A stretch of 64,000 bases of DNA from Alosa alosa (lineage: Eukaryota > Chordata > Actinopteri > Clupeiformes > Clupeidae), in assembly GCF_017589495.1 (NCBI RefSeq), contig NC_063204.1, positions 30,915,585-30,979,584 of the forward strand. Reading direction: 5' to 3'. Every line of letters starts with the position of its first letter. Position 1 is the stretch's first letter. Positions 32,620-42,889 of the stretch are shown here, in pieces. Made by a program: the position numbers and the translations under genes. The notes under the pieces are model-generated. The model had not been told where the DNA came from. It ran no database searches and saw nothing but the letters and a program-made list of their open reading frames with translations.

Positions 32620-32790
32620 CAACCCCTTTTGCCATAATAAACCCTCTCAGATAATTGAGGCATTAAACCCGCCTATATTTTGCTTAATTAATAATTAATT
32701 TAATGGGACACCAAGGTAGTAAAAAGTCGCTAATTAAACCACTCTTGATCACAGGAGCACTGATACAGGGATTTGCAGTTTAAAAAGAGG
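32620..32790. promoter_or_regulatory. Candidate island, homeodomain words
   Basis: Contains GCTTAATTAA (32682-32691) continuing as TAATTAATTTAATGGG, then GCTAATTAAACC and TTGATCACAGG. It shares the GCTTAATTAA word with 4100 and 7550. Regulatory role inferred. Confidence 0.38.
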
Positions 32791-32868
32791 TGAGAAAAAG
32801 AAAGAAAAGAATAGAAGAATACAAAAGAAAATAATAAAAAATATTAAACAAAAAGATAAATTGCCACG
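32791..32868. repeat. A-rich low-complexity stretch
   Basis: AAAGAAAG and AAAATAATAAAAAAT runs. Confidence 0.6.
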
Positions 32869-32869
32869 A

Positions 32870-32897
32870 CACACACACACACACACACACACACACT
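32870..32897. repeat. (CA)n microsatellite
   Basis: About thirteen CA units. Confidence 0.93.
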
Positions 32898-32929
32898 ATT
32901 TTGGCTGTATCAATATTCTATTAATACCC

Positions 32930-33240
32930 AGTATGCCAGAGGTCCCGGCTGGTACGGGGCTCAGAGTTGAGTGGATGTGACAGCCCTGCAGAAAGACGCA
33001 AAAGCCAAGGACACCAAATTCATCCTGACAGTAACCTTGGAGATCGGCCCAGGCCAAAGTCGTCAGCGGTGGCAAATCAAAGAAATAAACTCAAAAGAAC
33101 AGAATGGAGCCGACTCTGTCATTATTGTGACAAGCGGCCGTATTTACAGTCGCTTCCCGAGCCCACCACACGCGGGCTCCTCAGCCAGGGCACCAAAGGA
33201 AGGCTGGCTTACCCACTCACACACTGCAACTGGAAGAATG
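32930..33240. other. Complex stretch with two open frames
   Basis: Two forward frames of about 120 codons overlap here (32967-33329 and 32971-33336), an unusual absence of stops in a complex, non-repeat stretch. Neither peptide has a recognisable domain and both run into poly-A. It could be a regulatory island or, less likely, a decayed coding fragment. Confidence 0.28.
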
Positions 33241-33286
33241 CTTCAATATGTTTTTTACTGCTTTGCCTTCTTCTTTTTGTCCACCC

Positions 33287-33303
33287 AAAAAAAAAAAAAA
33301 AAA
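33287..33303. repeat. Poly-A tract
   Basis: A17. No retroposon body is recognisable upstream. Confidence 0.85.
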
Positions 33304-33960
33304 CACTACACACAGTATGGTGCAAATAGGTTTTAAAACAACATTGACATATTGGAGTTCTAGACGTGGCATATTTCAACTGAGACTGAGAATGAATTGG
33401 TTTTAAGAATTCATGTTAAATATGACATTATTGTATATAATACCACATTTAAAATTACCTTATACTTATATACCTATACATATTATATACAACATCAGAA
33501 CTTCACAGCACATTAAAAGTTAATAAACACCATATTTACCGTATTTATTTAGTTAATGATAACATTATATCACATATACCATAACAGCAACGTCTTCTTG
33601 TTGAGACCACATCATGGATGTTGGCATTGGCAGTAAGTGAAGGGAAAGCTGACGGCGCAGGGGTGACACCAGAAACGGAGCTCAGATGTGCCATATCCAA
33701 TGTCAACTTGAGTCACTGCACTTACTGAGGGTGGGGTGGGGGCGTTAGGGACACCTCAGCCTCTGTCTAACCCCTTAGAGGGCATTTGTAGGGCAGTCTC
33801 CACATATAGACACACAAACACACGCACATAGGGGCATGCATGAACACATGCACACTGCAGACTCCTCAGTCAGGGGGGTTCAGAATCCACCCCAAAGAAA
33901 CAAAATGAGACTCAGCAAACCTGCAAAGCATCAGAGAGATAGTCAGCACAAATAGCAAAA
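33304..33960. other. AT-rich unique stretch
   Basis: Repeated TATA-type words lie around 33430-33570. No gene signal. Imperfect CA occurs at 33809-33852. Confidence 0.42.
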
Positions 33961-33963
33961 ACA

Positions 33964-34132
33964 GAGAGAGAGAGAGAGAGAGATGAGGAGAGAGAGGGAG
34001 AGAGAGAGGGAAATGAGGAGAGAGAGAGATGAGGAGAGAGAGAGACGAGGAGAGAGAGAGAGAGAGAAATGAGGAGAGAGAGGGAAACGAGGAGAGAGAG
34101 AGATGAGGAGAGAGAGGGACGAGGAGAGAGAA
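33964..34132. repeat. GA minisatellite with GATGAGGAGA units
   Basis: (GA)n is punctuated by regularly spaced variants (GATGAGG, GAAATGAGG, GACGAGG, GAAACGAGG). This gives an irregular 16-30-base higher-order unit across 169 bases of nearly pure purine. Triplex-prone. Confidence 0.93.
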
Positions 34133-34978
34133 AAACACTAGCCTCAGCATATGTCTACTTGCTGTTGAAAACCTCCACAGGCGGTCATCCAATCAGTATG
34201 TATTTGATCCATTTGATCCTTCTGCCTTTTAAAATCTCCACAGGTTTTCACAGCTCACATCTGCCGTATATGAATCCTCTGTGCTTATAGCTACATACAG
34301 TATATATAAATAAAAGATGTTAATCAAGCCTGCCACAATATTAAGCAGGGAAAAGATAAATTATGAGTTGTGAAACCTCAGCCTCAAATAGCAGACAGCC
34401 CCAATGTTTTTGCTCATTGGGACTATTGGCTGTTTAGGCCATAATGGGTTGATTAGGCCAGACAGGCAGGGTAGGCAATGTGCCACGCCCCGAGTGAGCC
34501 TGAAATAGCATGGTAATGGAATGGCTCATCAATCTGTGTTTATTTGTTAGTTTCTATATTTTGCCACCATTGCGCCACTTATGCACCCTAATCTCATAAA
34601 TAGTATGACAATTACCACAGGAGCGGGACCCAAACATCTATCTCCCTGTCTATCTATCACTCTTTACTAACGCTGCAATATTCCCCAATTAGAGAATTAT
34701 TGTAGCCCTACTTCATCAAGGGCTAAAGTAATCAAGATTAATCTAGCTGCCTGACATGGGCTGTTTGCTAAGGAACACAGTACAATTGCTCAAGGCAAGC
34801 ATCATTAGAAAACGCAATAAAATTAGGCTAACTGATTATATTTCACAAACTCTGTAGAAAAATAAAAACATGATTTGGGAACGCCGCTAATTAGAACACT
34901 TGTCGTGAGCCAACAGCAGCCATGGTGAGGTGTCCCGACATCGTAATGCATAGGCTTACGTGAGCACATGGTAACACA
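34133..34978. other. Unique non-coding stretch, partly island-like
   Basis: Around 34420-34900, ATAATGGGTTGATTAGGCC, CTAATCTCATAAATAG, CCCAATTAGAGAATTATTG, GATTAATCTAGC and GCTAATTAGAAC occur without repeats and suggest regulatory sequence. No gene was seen. Confidence 0.35.
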
Positions 34979-35006
34979 GGTGTGTGTGTGTGTTGGGGGG
35001 GGGGGG
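34979..35006. repeat. (GT)n plus poly-G
   Basis: Short GT array ending in G12 (34995-35006). Confidence 0.9.
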
Positions 35007-35449
35007 CAAAGGTAAAGCACAGCTCTCAATCAGCTATTGACACCAGCCTTGACATGGGGTAAAGCAGCTAATATAGCAGCTATAATCTAATAGCGGTTGA
35101 GTTTTTGTCGGGATCATCTCCATATGTTTTGTATAAGATATCTGTCTGTTTGTCAGTTGTTGGCCAGAAATAACCAGCAGAAAGGTGAGACACATGCATG
35201 TGTGGGGTTGATTTAGTAGCTGGTGCAGCATATGCTGCTTACATTCAAGTGATTAAAAATTAATGCCTATGGTATAATACTATATACCATACTATGGGAC
35301 ACACACTAGATGCATTTCAATTTATTCATTTATTAGTATTAGTTAAATAGTAAATGCTAAATTCTGAATAGAAATAGAATTATGCTATATTACATGATTA
35401 CAACTCCTCAAATACCCCAAAAGGTATGAAATGTTGATATTTCACAGAA
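35007..35449. other. AT-rich unique stretch
   Basis: No gene or repeat signal beyond short AT words. Confidence 0.42.
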
Positions 35450-36480
35450 TAACTCAATAATTTATTGTCAAGACCTCAGTGAGTTGATGTTTATCATCAA
35501 CAGCCACTATAAAGAAGCCATTGGCCCTCTTTATTAACAGCTCCTTATAGGAATGTCTATTGTATGGGCAGCTGGCTGGAATCAATGCAGCAATTTTAAC
35601 CACTGAAGAGCCCATCATGTCATATTCATACGTGTAAAAAAGTAATCAATGGCCTCATGAAAAATACAAAGCTACTTTTCACGAACACTGACCCCAGAAA
35701 GTCCTGATTAACCTTGTCCCGATCGTCATCCTCTGACCCGTGTCCTGCCTTTATAAATTATGAACATGATTGATAATGATTGTCTGCACACTCATCAGTC
35801 CTACTCCCCAGACCAGAGTAGACCTTCCTCTCTTGTCCTTTTTTTTTGGACAGAAAAAAGTAAAGAGAATCCTGTTGGATATTTTACATTGTGAGCGTTT
35901 GGGTGAATTTGTCCTTTGTTTTCCCACTCCATCTCTTCCACTCTCTAATGATTGTCTTACGGATTTCCAGACCTCCAATGAGGAAGTTGGGTGAGAGTGG
36001 GTTTGGGGGTGAGGGTGTGGTGGAAGAGCCTAGAAAAATAGTTAACAAACTCCCAGATGATTGATGGGCTAATTTCAAGCCCCGAATAAAGCAGTTTTCT
36101 AAGTCTGTTGATTCTCCATTTATTAGCTAATAGAAACATTTATCAAAAAGTCGCATTTTTTTTGCTTAAGCAATAATTGCATTTTTAAGTCCTCATTAGC
36201 CGTTGTGTGCATGCATAATCCAATTCAGTAAATACGGAATAGGGATGAAGGATTAAAACTGAGCTTTTCCTCTGGTAAACATTACGTTTTTGGGTATATG
36301 TATCCCGCGTGTATGGTCGCTGATGACTATGTTGGGATCCTATTTATGACTTAAGCCACTGTATTTGTAAACCCAAGTCTGAATTCCTTCAAACCAAACA
36401 TAAAGTTCCTCACCGGGGCTTGGTAATTATTTAAATATGCATGCTTTCAAGGCATTCATTTGAAGTCCAACTTAATTTGC
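35450..36480. promoter_or_regulatory. Candidate non-coding islands
   Basis: A long repeat-free stretch. Words include TTATTAACAGCTCC, CAATTTTAACC, ATAATGATTGTC, TTATTAGCTAATAG, TTGCTTAAGCAAT (near 36161) and TTAAATATGCATGC (near 36431). Short frames on both strands show no domain. Regulatory content is inferred and boundaries are loose. Confidence 0.33.
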
Positions 36481-36522
36481 CTCTTTTTTTTCCAGAACAC
36501 TGTCAGGTTTGACTGCTTTGTT

Positions 36523-36536
36523 TCTCTCTCTCTCTC

Positions 36537-36567
<31 letters not shown>

Positions 36568-36569
36568 GT

Positions 36570-36654
<85 letters not shown>

Positions 36655-36668
36655 TTTGTGTGTGTGTA
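36523..36668. repeat. (CT)n-(GT)n compound microsatellite
   Basis: About 50 bases of CT/CTGT (36523-36572) pass into about 78 bases of pure GT, then TTTGTTTGTGTG. It is preceded by TTTTTTTTCCAG, an acceptor-like string that is probably fortuitous. Confidence 0.97.
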
Positions 36669-36669
36669 T

Positions 36670-36975
36670 TATGCAGACCAGACAGGGATACGGGGGAAGC
36701 ATGCACGTTCTTTTGTTAGCTCTTTGCCAGGGCAAGAGAGAGTTCTGCAGCTAGCCTTTTGCCCATGTAGCGATATCAAACAGGAGTCATGTCTTGTTAC
36801 CTGGCAACCATCCCAGTGGCCAGCGCTTGCTCCAGCAGAGAGACAGTTTTAATCACCTCACAAATTTGCAGTGCAAGAAACAGACAAGAGCTCAGCTTAA
36901 TCTTGTTAGCACGATGAGGCCGCTTTCAGATATCACTGCAAATCAAATCTAAAACCAAAGGCTTTGAGGTCTGGA
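36670..36975. other. Unique non-coding stretch
   Basis: Balanced-composition sequence between two large GT arrays. No gene signal. Confidence 0.4.
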
Positions 36976-36994
36976 TTTTTTTTGGTGGTGGTGG

Positions 36995-37075
36995 CAATGT
37001 GTGTGTTGGCGTGTGTGTGTATGTGTGTGTATGTGTCTCGGTGCAGTATGTGTATGTGTATGTTAATAGAGAATA

Positions 37076-37155
<80 letters not shown>
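36995..37155. repeat. Imperfect then perfect (GT)n
   Basis: Interrupted GTGTAT repeats (36995-37060) lead to about 72 bases of pure GT (37082-37153). Confidence 0.96.
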
Positions 37156-37640
37156 GTGTGCACTGTCAACTGTACTTTTTATTTTTTCCTCAATAGTGGG
37201 AACATTTGTGTCTTGTGTGACTGTGGCATCTCTAGTAATGTGTGTGTGTTAGGTGTGGGGGTAGAGGACGTTGTGGTGTGTGGGGGTAGGGGATGTTGCG
37301 ATAATATAACACATTAAAAAACAGAATTCTAATGGCCATACTTCACTGGTCCTCACTCCTTCTCCCTCCTCTTCTCTTGAAGAACACCTCTCATATCACT
37401 CTAACCACTAAATGCCCCTCCTCCCTCGTCTGGCTATCCTCTCCCCTTCAATTTGAAAGCATCCTTTTCCCTAAAGATTGCTTCTGTTTCGCCCAAAGCC
37501 ATGCACGTCTCCCTGAGACTCCCATTCACCGGACCCTGGAGAGACGGTGGAAAGGAGAACAAAGAGAACCTGCGAAGTACCAAACTTAAAGAGCCGCACT
37601 TTGATAGTCTGCAATACCTTGTGGAAGAGCTCAGCTAGAA
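37156..37640. other. Unique non-coding stretch
   Basis: CT-leaning sequence with small open frames (37332-37638) lacking any recognisable domain. Confidence 0.38.
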
Positions 37641-37697
37641 CCCTGGGAGACGAGAGGGAGAAAGAGAGAGAGGGAGAGAGAGAGGAAAGACAGAGAA
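37641..37697. repeat. GA-rich purine tract
   Basis: Imperfect (GA)n and GGGAGA. Confidence 0.85.
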
Positions 37698-38000
37698 CCA
37701 GTGAGCTCGGCTGTCGACTAGAAAAGAGCGAGAGAAGTGGGCCACACAACTGGCAACTCACGCTCGGTTAATTTGGTTAGCCTAGCCATCAGGCTAACAG
37801 CGTGTCTATCGACTGCTTCCGGTGCAGCTCCCGAGGAGAAGGTGCTTTGAAAACTGAAAAATAGAGCGGAGCTACAAGGAGGACTTTGCTCTTCAGTTGT
37901 GGTTAATGGTGATTTATTCAGATAATGCACACAGCTGGGGCTAACCACACTGGATTGTATTTGAAGTGAGAACATAGACTGGGAAACAGGCAATGACACT
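37698..38000. other. Unique non-coding stretch
   Basis: No clear motif or gene. Confidence 0.4.
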
Positions 38001-38270
38001 GCTCTGCATTATAGCGTCTAGTTTATTTTGTATTATTGTAAAAGAGCCATATGGCTTCAGTGTGTCTGATCCATTAAGCCAAGGCAATTATTCTCTTAAT
38101 TGAGTCGTATTAAGACCGCTCTCTATATCTTAAATGCTTCATTACGATTCCCAGTAGAAAGTTAACGGTCCTCCTACTAAAGGATCAGCTATTTTCTCTT
38201 TATTGGATTGTGGCAGGGACTCTGACTCCACCGAGATTAAGGTGCTCATGAGGCGTAGGGACACTCACAC
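38001..38270. promoter_or_regulatory. Candidate regulatory island
   Basis: CCATTAAGCCAAGGCAATTA, CTTAATTGAGTCGTATTAAG and TCATTACGATTCCC occur in 150 bases of complex sequence. Regulatory role inferred. Confidence 0.34.
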
Positions 38271-38339
38271 ACACACAACTTCCTTTTGTGTGACTTTAAA
38301 AGCACCTTGACCTTGTTCCAAGCAACAGTCCGCCGAGGA

Positions 38340-38520
38340 CAGCTAACAAGCTTGGAGACCCCCCCTCCCTTCCCCCCACCCCCAATATTCATTTTCAATC
38401 ACGGCAGAAGTAACACATGCGTGTATGGACAGCTAAGCTCCCATCCTCCTGACTTCCACCAAAATACCCCCGACCCCCCCACATCCTATTATTAAATTTG
38501 CCTCTGAATCCCCTCTAAGG
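38340..38520. other. C-rich stretch
   Basis: CCCCCCTCCC and CCCCCCACATCC runs on the plus strand; low complexity. Confidence 0.45.
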
Positions 38521-39110
38521 GTTGGGAGTAATTAATGAACCTGTTGGAGCTAGCAAAGCCCCAGTCATCAGGGGTGGCGGTGGCGATGGTACCCTTCTGC
38601 CACGCCTCATCCCCACTGGGCTTGCCTCCTGCCTCAGCCCTGGGCAGTCCCTGGGTCTCAGCTCCGGCTGACCCAGTGGAGCGGGCCGGCGAGACCGAGG
38701 TTACGGGGAAGGGAGGGCGATCAGGGGATCAAGGGATCTGCTGTGCCTGACCCAGGGTCCCTCCAGCGGCTTGAAATGGGTTCATTACTCCCTATTTGCA
38801 TTTCATCACCCTGTTAGCGCTTAGCGGCTGCCTGTTAGCGGTCAACACTAGCCTGTTATTGGCTTGTTACTCTGGATTAGGGTGAGGGTGGAGGGTTGTG
38901 TTGTGATGATGTGAGGGGGGCGGGAGTTATTCTCTCCCCGCCTCAGACCAGAAAGCAGTGGGAAGAAAAGACTCCTAGCGTGGATTAGATTAAAGAGAAG
39001 GAATTCAAATCAATATCTAATAAAGTGTGCTTCTGGCTCTGAGACGCTAGCGCTGCTGCTGAGAGTGTGGTCTCATCTGGCATGCTGCATGGCTTATCCT
39101 CATACGTCCT
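38521..39110. promoter_or_regulatory. Candidate island with octamer
   Basis: GAGTAATTAATGAACC (near 38526), the octamer ATTTGCAT (38794-38801) followed by TTCATCACC, and the repeated GTTAGCGCTTAGCGGC / GTTAGCGGTC near 38814-38843. GC-rich between 38570 and 38720. Regulatory role inferred. Confidence 0.37.
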
Positions 39111-39119
39111 CTCTGTGCA

Positions 39120-39126
39120 GACACAC

Positions 39127-39212
<86 letters not shown>

Positions 39213-39218
39213 TACACA
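39120..39218. repeat. Long (CA)n microsatellite
   Basis: About 45 CA units with an early ACAACA and a late TATA interruption. Confidence 0.97.
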
Positions 39219-39269
39219 ACCAAAGACAGAAAGAAAGACAGGGCCATTGACACACTAAAGCACATACAC

Positions 39270-39364
39270 CACACACACACATACAGTCTCCCACATAGAT
39301 CTTCACTCACACCAAGAAACTCACACACAGACACAAACACACGCACACACACACACACACACAC
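39270..39364. repeat. CA-rich microsatellite
   Basis: CACACACACA, imperfect middle, then (CA)13. Confidence 0.92.
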
Positions 39365-39514
39365 CCCTCAAACAGACCGACAGTCATGTCACAGCAAGGT
39401 TAACGCATCACGAGTGGACACGAGAGGTGCTGACAGTGTTACCATACATGTTGGCCAAGCGCCTTCTCTCAGCATGGCATATCTGGCATTGGGAAGACAG
39501 CAAAGGCTGGCTGT

Positions 39515-39722
39515 GTGACACACTCACACACACACAAACACACACACACATACACATTTACACTCTCTCACACACACATACACATAGTATGTACACACAC
39601 CTACTTACATGCATGCACACACACACATATTGGAACACACAATCAAACACACACTAACATGCACACATTCAAACTCAAACATACACCTTCTGCTCTTGCA
39701 TGCACATCCTCAAACACACACT
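39515..39722. repeat. Degenerate CA-rich region
   Basis: About 200 bases of interrupted CACACA, CATACA and CTCACA. It continues the CA field that starts at 39120. Confidence 0.88.
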
Positions 39723-40370
39723 GACTGGAGAATGAGACTTAAGCAGGGAATGAGGTTTGTCACTGAAGCCCACAGGAGTGGATGGCTGATGGTAGTTGTG
39801 GATAGAGGGGAAACTGTTGTGATAACAGAGAACTTCTTGGCGTGTGTGTGTGTGTTTGTGTGTTTAGCAATGACAGGGATTGAAAAAGAAATAGACCGCA
39901 ACAGATTGTATACCATGTGCAAATGTCTGTATGCGCCAACATGTCTATCAGTGGGAATGTAGAATGTAATAACCTCGTAATATTCTCCATGCACCGAATA
40001 TTGCTGAAAACAGTTCACAAAACCACACGTTGTAAGCTAAGCTAAACTATATAGTAGAATCCAAAAGCACATTGCTCATGGGTTAGAATTCTGGCAAAGC
40101 TCAAACAGCCTGTAGTCTTACTGTGAGATATTGTTTTTGTTTCCTAAGTAAAGTCAGACATATTGCTTAGGGAAACTGGGTCAGGTTATGCTCTGCTAAG
40201 GCAGACAGGTTTCCATGTTTTGCTAGCTAAACTTCCCTCTTTTACGAGTGTAGCAGTATTATCACTGCATATTTATGGTACTAAAACCAGTGTTACTTTT
40301 GTCACAGTGGAGTTAAATGCCTGAATGCCTGAATGATCTTCACCTCTTTCCTCAATCACAGTCATGCATT
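39723..40370. other. Unique non-coding stretch
   Basis: Short GT array at 39842-39862. Otherwise single-copy-like with no gene signal. Confidence 0.42.
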
Positions 40371-40375
40371 CTCTC

Positions 40376-40604
40376 TTTCCTTCTCTCTCTCTGTCTCACT
40401 CTCTCTCACTTTCTAGCTTTCTTCACCCGCACACTCACACCTATACACACATATACACACTTTCTCTCTCTTTCACTCACACACTCATACACACACACTC
40501 ACACATACATAGTGTGTTTGTCTCTCTTTCTCAAACACGTTTTATCTCACCCTGTCACAGACCATGCACTCCCCCACACTGTCCATCTTTACCCCAACCC
40601 CCAT

Positions 40605-40647
<43 letters not shown>

Positions 40648-40660
40648 CCACTCACACATC
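40376..40660. repeat. CT then CA-rich region with (CA)20 core
   Basis: (CT)n at 40376-40412, mixed CACA/CTCT to 40530, then a clean (CA)20 at 40607-40646. Confidence 0.92.
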
Positions 40661-40761
40661 TGCATAGTATTGTTGCAAAGGAGAGGCTTGTGCGTACTGA
40701 ACGACATTCAAATGAGGTGAAACACAGTGTGTCTGCCCTCTCCTGGCCACCTCCACCGCAC

Positions 40762-40762
<1 letters not shown>

Positions 40763-40795
<33 letters not shown>

Positions 40796-40796
40796 A
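40763..40796. repeat. (CA)n microsatellite
   Basis: About fourteen CA units. Confidence 0.93.
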
Positions 40797-40799
40797 CTT

Positions 40800-41109
40800 C
40801 TCTCTAGTCTAGCCTCACCTACCCTCAAGGTTACACACACCGACCTATTCAGCAGGTCCTGGCTAATGGCATCACTGTTGTCTGTGCACTGTGAGCAGAC
40901 ACGGTCACATGGGTAATAACAGCCTTAACAACTGTATTATTAACACAGAAAATTATCAGTATAATCGATGTAATCATTGAAAAAATCATGTGTTTTACCT
41001 TTCACTATTCACCACTGAATAGAACAGGTAACTTATTTTGGATTGATAGTTATGGCACCTAGATTTAACAAATAGCATGTACTTACACCTTGACAGATAT
41101 GTTTTTTAA
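40800..41109. other. Unique non-coding stretch
   Basis: No gene signal. Confidence 0.4.
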
Positions 41110-41586
41110 AAAAAGTATTAAAAGCTAATTTCCGACACATTAAAATTGCACTCCGCTGTGCTTAAATCAAACCATTTATAGGCCTTAATGTGTAACGACT
41201 GTTTATTTCCAATGACAGAGACTATTATACCTCCATAAGTAATTAAAGATGGCTGCCATTTATTTAACCTAATAGCATTTCATAATAGTAAACGAATGAT
41301 TGGATTAGGAAAGGCAAAATAATGGGAATTATTTAGCACTGAAAGATGCACTAGTCTTGACTGACAGCATTATTCCAATCTCATTAGTGACTGAAAATTG
41401 ACTACCAGTGATAAGCCGCCATCCTACGTGCAATATTAGCAGTTAATTGCAGTGGCTAGGATACACGGTTTTTTGTACCTGCTATTGGTTAGCCATATTG
41501 GCATCTCTGTGACAAAAAGGCCTTTTGAGTGACAGCGAGGCGAAGCGGACGGGCGTCCCAGGAGCCTTTTTGGGGGTCTCTTGCAG
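41110..41586. promoter_or_regulatory. Candidate conserved non-coding island
   Basis: AAGTAATTAAAGATGGCTGCC, CCTAATAGCATTTCATAATAG, GATTGGATTAGG, AATCTCATTAGTGAC, GCAGTTAATTGCAGTGG and CTATTGGTTAGCC lie in 400 repeat-free bases. It is one of the densest runs of homeodomain-type words in the window. The regulatory role is inferred. Confidence 0.4.
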
Positions 41587-41651
41587 CCCCTGGGCGTAGG
41601 AGCAGGTGCTTGCCCGAGAGGCGAGAGAGAGACAGCCAGAGCACAGCAGAG
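41587..41651 (+). other. Weak candidate exon (65 bp)
   Basis: GGGTCTCTTGCAG immediately precedes it (acceptor) and CAGCAGAG is followed by GTGAGATGAG (strong donor). Two of three frames are open, so coding status is undecided; a non-coding transcript is equally possible. No partner exon was identified. Confidence 0.22.
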
Positions 41652-41659
41652 GTGAGATG

Positions 41660-41750
41660 AGCTGTGGGTGTGTTGTGGCTATCGGTGTGTGTGGGTGTGT
41701 GTGTGTTGTGGCTATCTGTATGTGTGTCAGATTGTGCGTGTGTGTGTGTT

Positions 41751-41785
<35 letters not shown>
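41660..41785. repeat. GT-rich repeat with 33-bp sub-duplication
   Basis: GTGTTGTGGCTATC occurs at about 41670 and 41703 within GT repeats; a clean (GT)n follows at 41754-41782. Confidence 0.9.
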
Positions 41786-41786
<1 letters not shown>

Positions 41787-42009
41787 TGAGTAAGGGAGGG
41801 CGGGAGAGAGAGAGACTATATTTACATTTAAGAGTAAATGTTTATTTGACTTCTGCGCACTCAGTAGCTCCAGTCCTCTGTGCTATTCTCCATCGGCAGA
41901 CAGTCAGATTGGCCCTCTCACTGTCACTCCATGTCTGCAAGCAATGCTTTGGCGCTGGCTTCTGCCACCACCAGGTCTTATGTTTGTGTTTACATGTCAG
42001 TTAGGGTGC

Positions 42010-42010
<1 letters not shown>
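41786..42010. other. Unique non-coding stretch
   Basis: No gene signal. Confidence 0.38.

Positions 42011-42011
<1 letters not shown>

Positions 42012-42049
<38 letters not shown>
42012..42049. repeat. (TG)n microsatellite
   Basis: About nineteen TG units. Confidence 0.95.
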
Positions 42050-42050
<1 letters not shown>

Positions 42051-42202
42051 TCCCTGGGGCCTGCAGGGTAAGCCTGCCTGGCTGCTCCTCATCATGGTAT
42101 GTGTGTCTGGGGGCATGGCTCTGGGCTGGGCTTCCACTGTGGGACCACTGGAGGACTCGCACCACTGAGGGAGACAAAATGGCTCCAGGATAGAGTCCAC
42201 CC

Positions 42203-42256
42203 CCACACACACACACACACACACACTCCCTTTCTCTTTCTTTTTTTTTTCTTCCA
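42203..42256. repeat. (CA)n then CT/T tract
   Basis: (CA)11 followed by TTTCTCTTTC and a run of T. Confidence 0.9.
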
Positions 42257-42636
42257 CTCAAAAAAGGGCATATATTTAGCTTTCTGTCTATATAGCCCCC
42301 ACCACCCCCACCTTTTAATGAATCAGAATGAGGAGGGTGAATACATCCCTCAGTAACGAGTTTCACAAGGTATTGGCTTTCACTGGCGATATGAGGAGGA
42401 AGAGGAGGAGGGGGGTGTTTCCTGTCAACACTTCCTCATCTGCCGTACTGCAGGGTCATGTGACCTGAGTCGAGCGTTGTCACACCGCTGCTTCCGAGGA
42501 GACTCAGCGCAGTGGCTTCCTGCCGGGAGGTTGAGATAGCGCCGGAAGGATCAAGCTGATCTGATCTAAGCCCTGGCAGGACGACCATCCAGTGCAGGTG
42601 ATTTGGCTCGGTCAGCAGGCGACATATTGTAATAGA
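42257..42636. other. Unique non-coding stretch
   Basis: GAGGA-rich patch near 42392-42418, then mixed sequence. No gene signal. Confidence 0.4.
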
Positions 42637-42713
42637 TAGATACACTTGCTGTTATAATATATAATAGATACACTTGCTGTTATAATATATAATAGATGCA
42701 CTTGCTGTTGGAG
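42637..42713. repeat. Three-copy 28-bp minisatellite
   Basis: The unit GATACACTTGCTGTTATAAT plus ATATAATA starts at 42639, 42667 and 42695; the third copy has GATGCA and decays after GCTGTT. Confidence 0.95.
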
Positions 42714-42821
42714 TAGGATTTTCATTGCAAGTGTAGAATGATACACATCTTTTTCACACATGTGAGTTGCCCTAGTCAACATTTCATCAAGTATGCAGTT
42801 TTGTGAAGTCCCATTTCTTCT

Positions 42822-42826
<5 letters not shown>

Positions 42827-42877
<51 letters not shown>
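42827..42877. repeat. (GT)n microsatellite
   Basis: About 25 uninterrupted GT units. Confidence 0.96.
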
Positions 42878-42880
<3 letters not shown>

Positions 42881-42889
42881 CATTGTGAA

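Noticed and set aside
36490..36500. TTTTTTTTCCAG as a splice acceptor
   Set aside because: Downstream sequence is a 145-base CT/GT microsatellite, so an exon is implausible.
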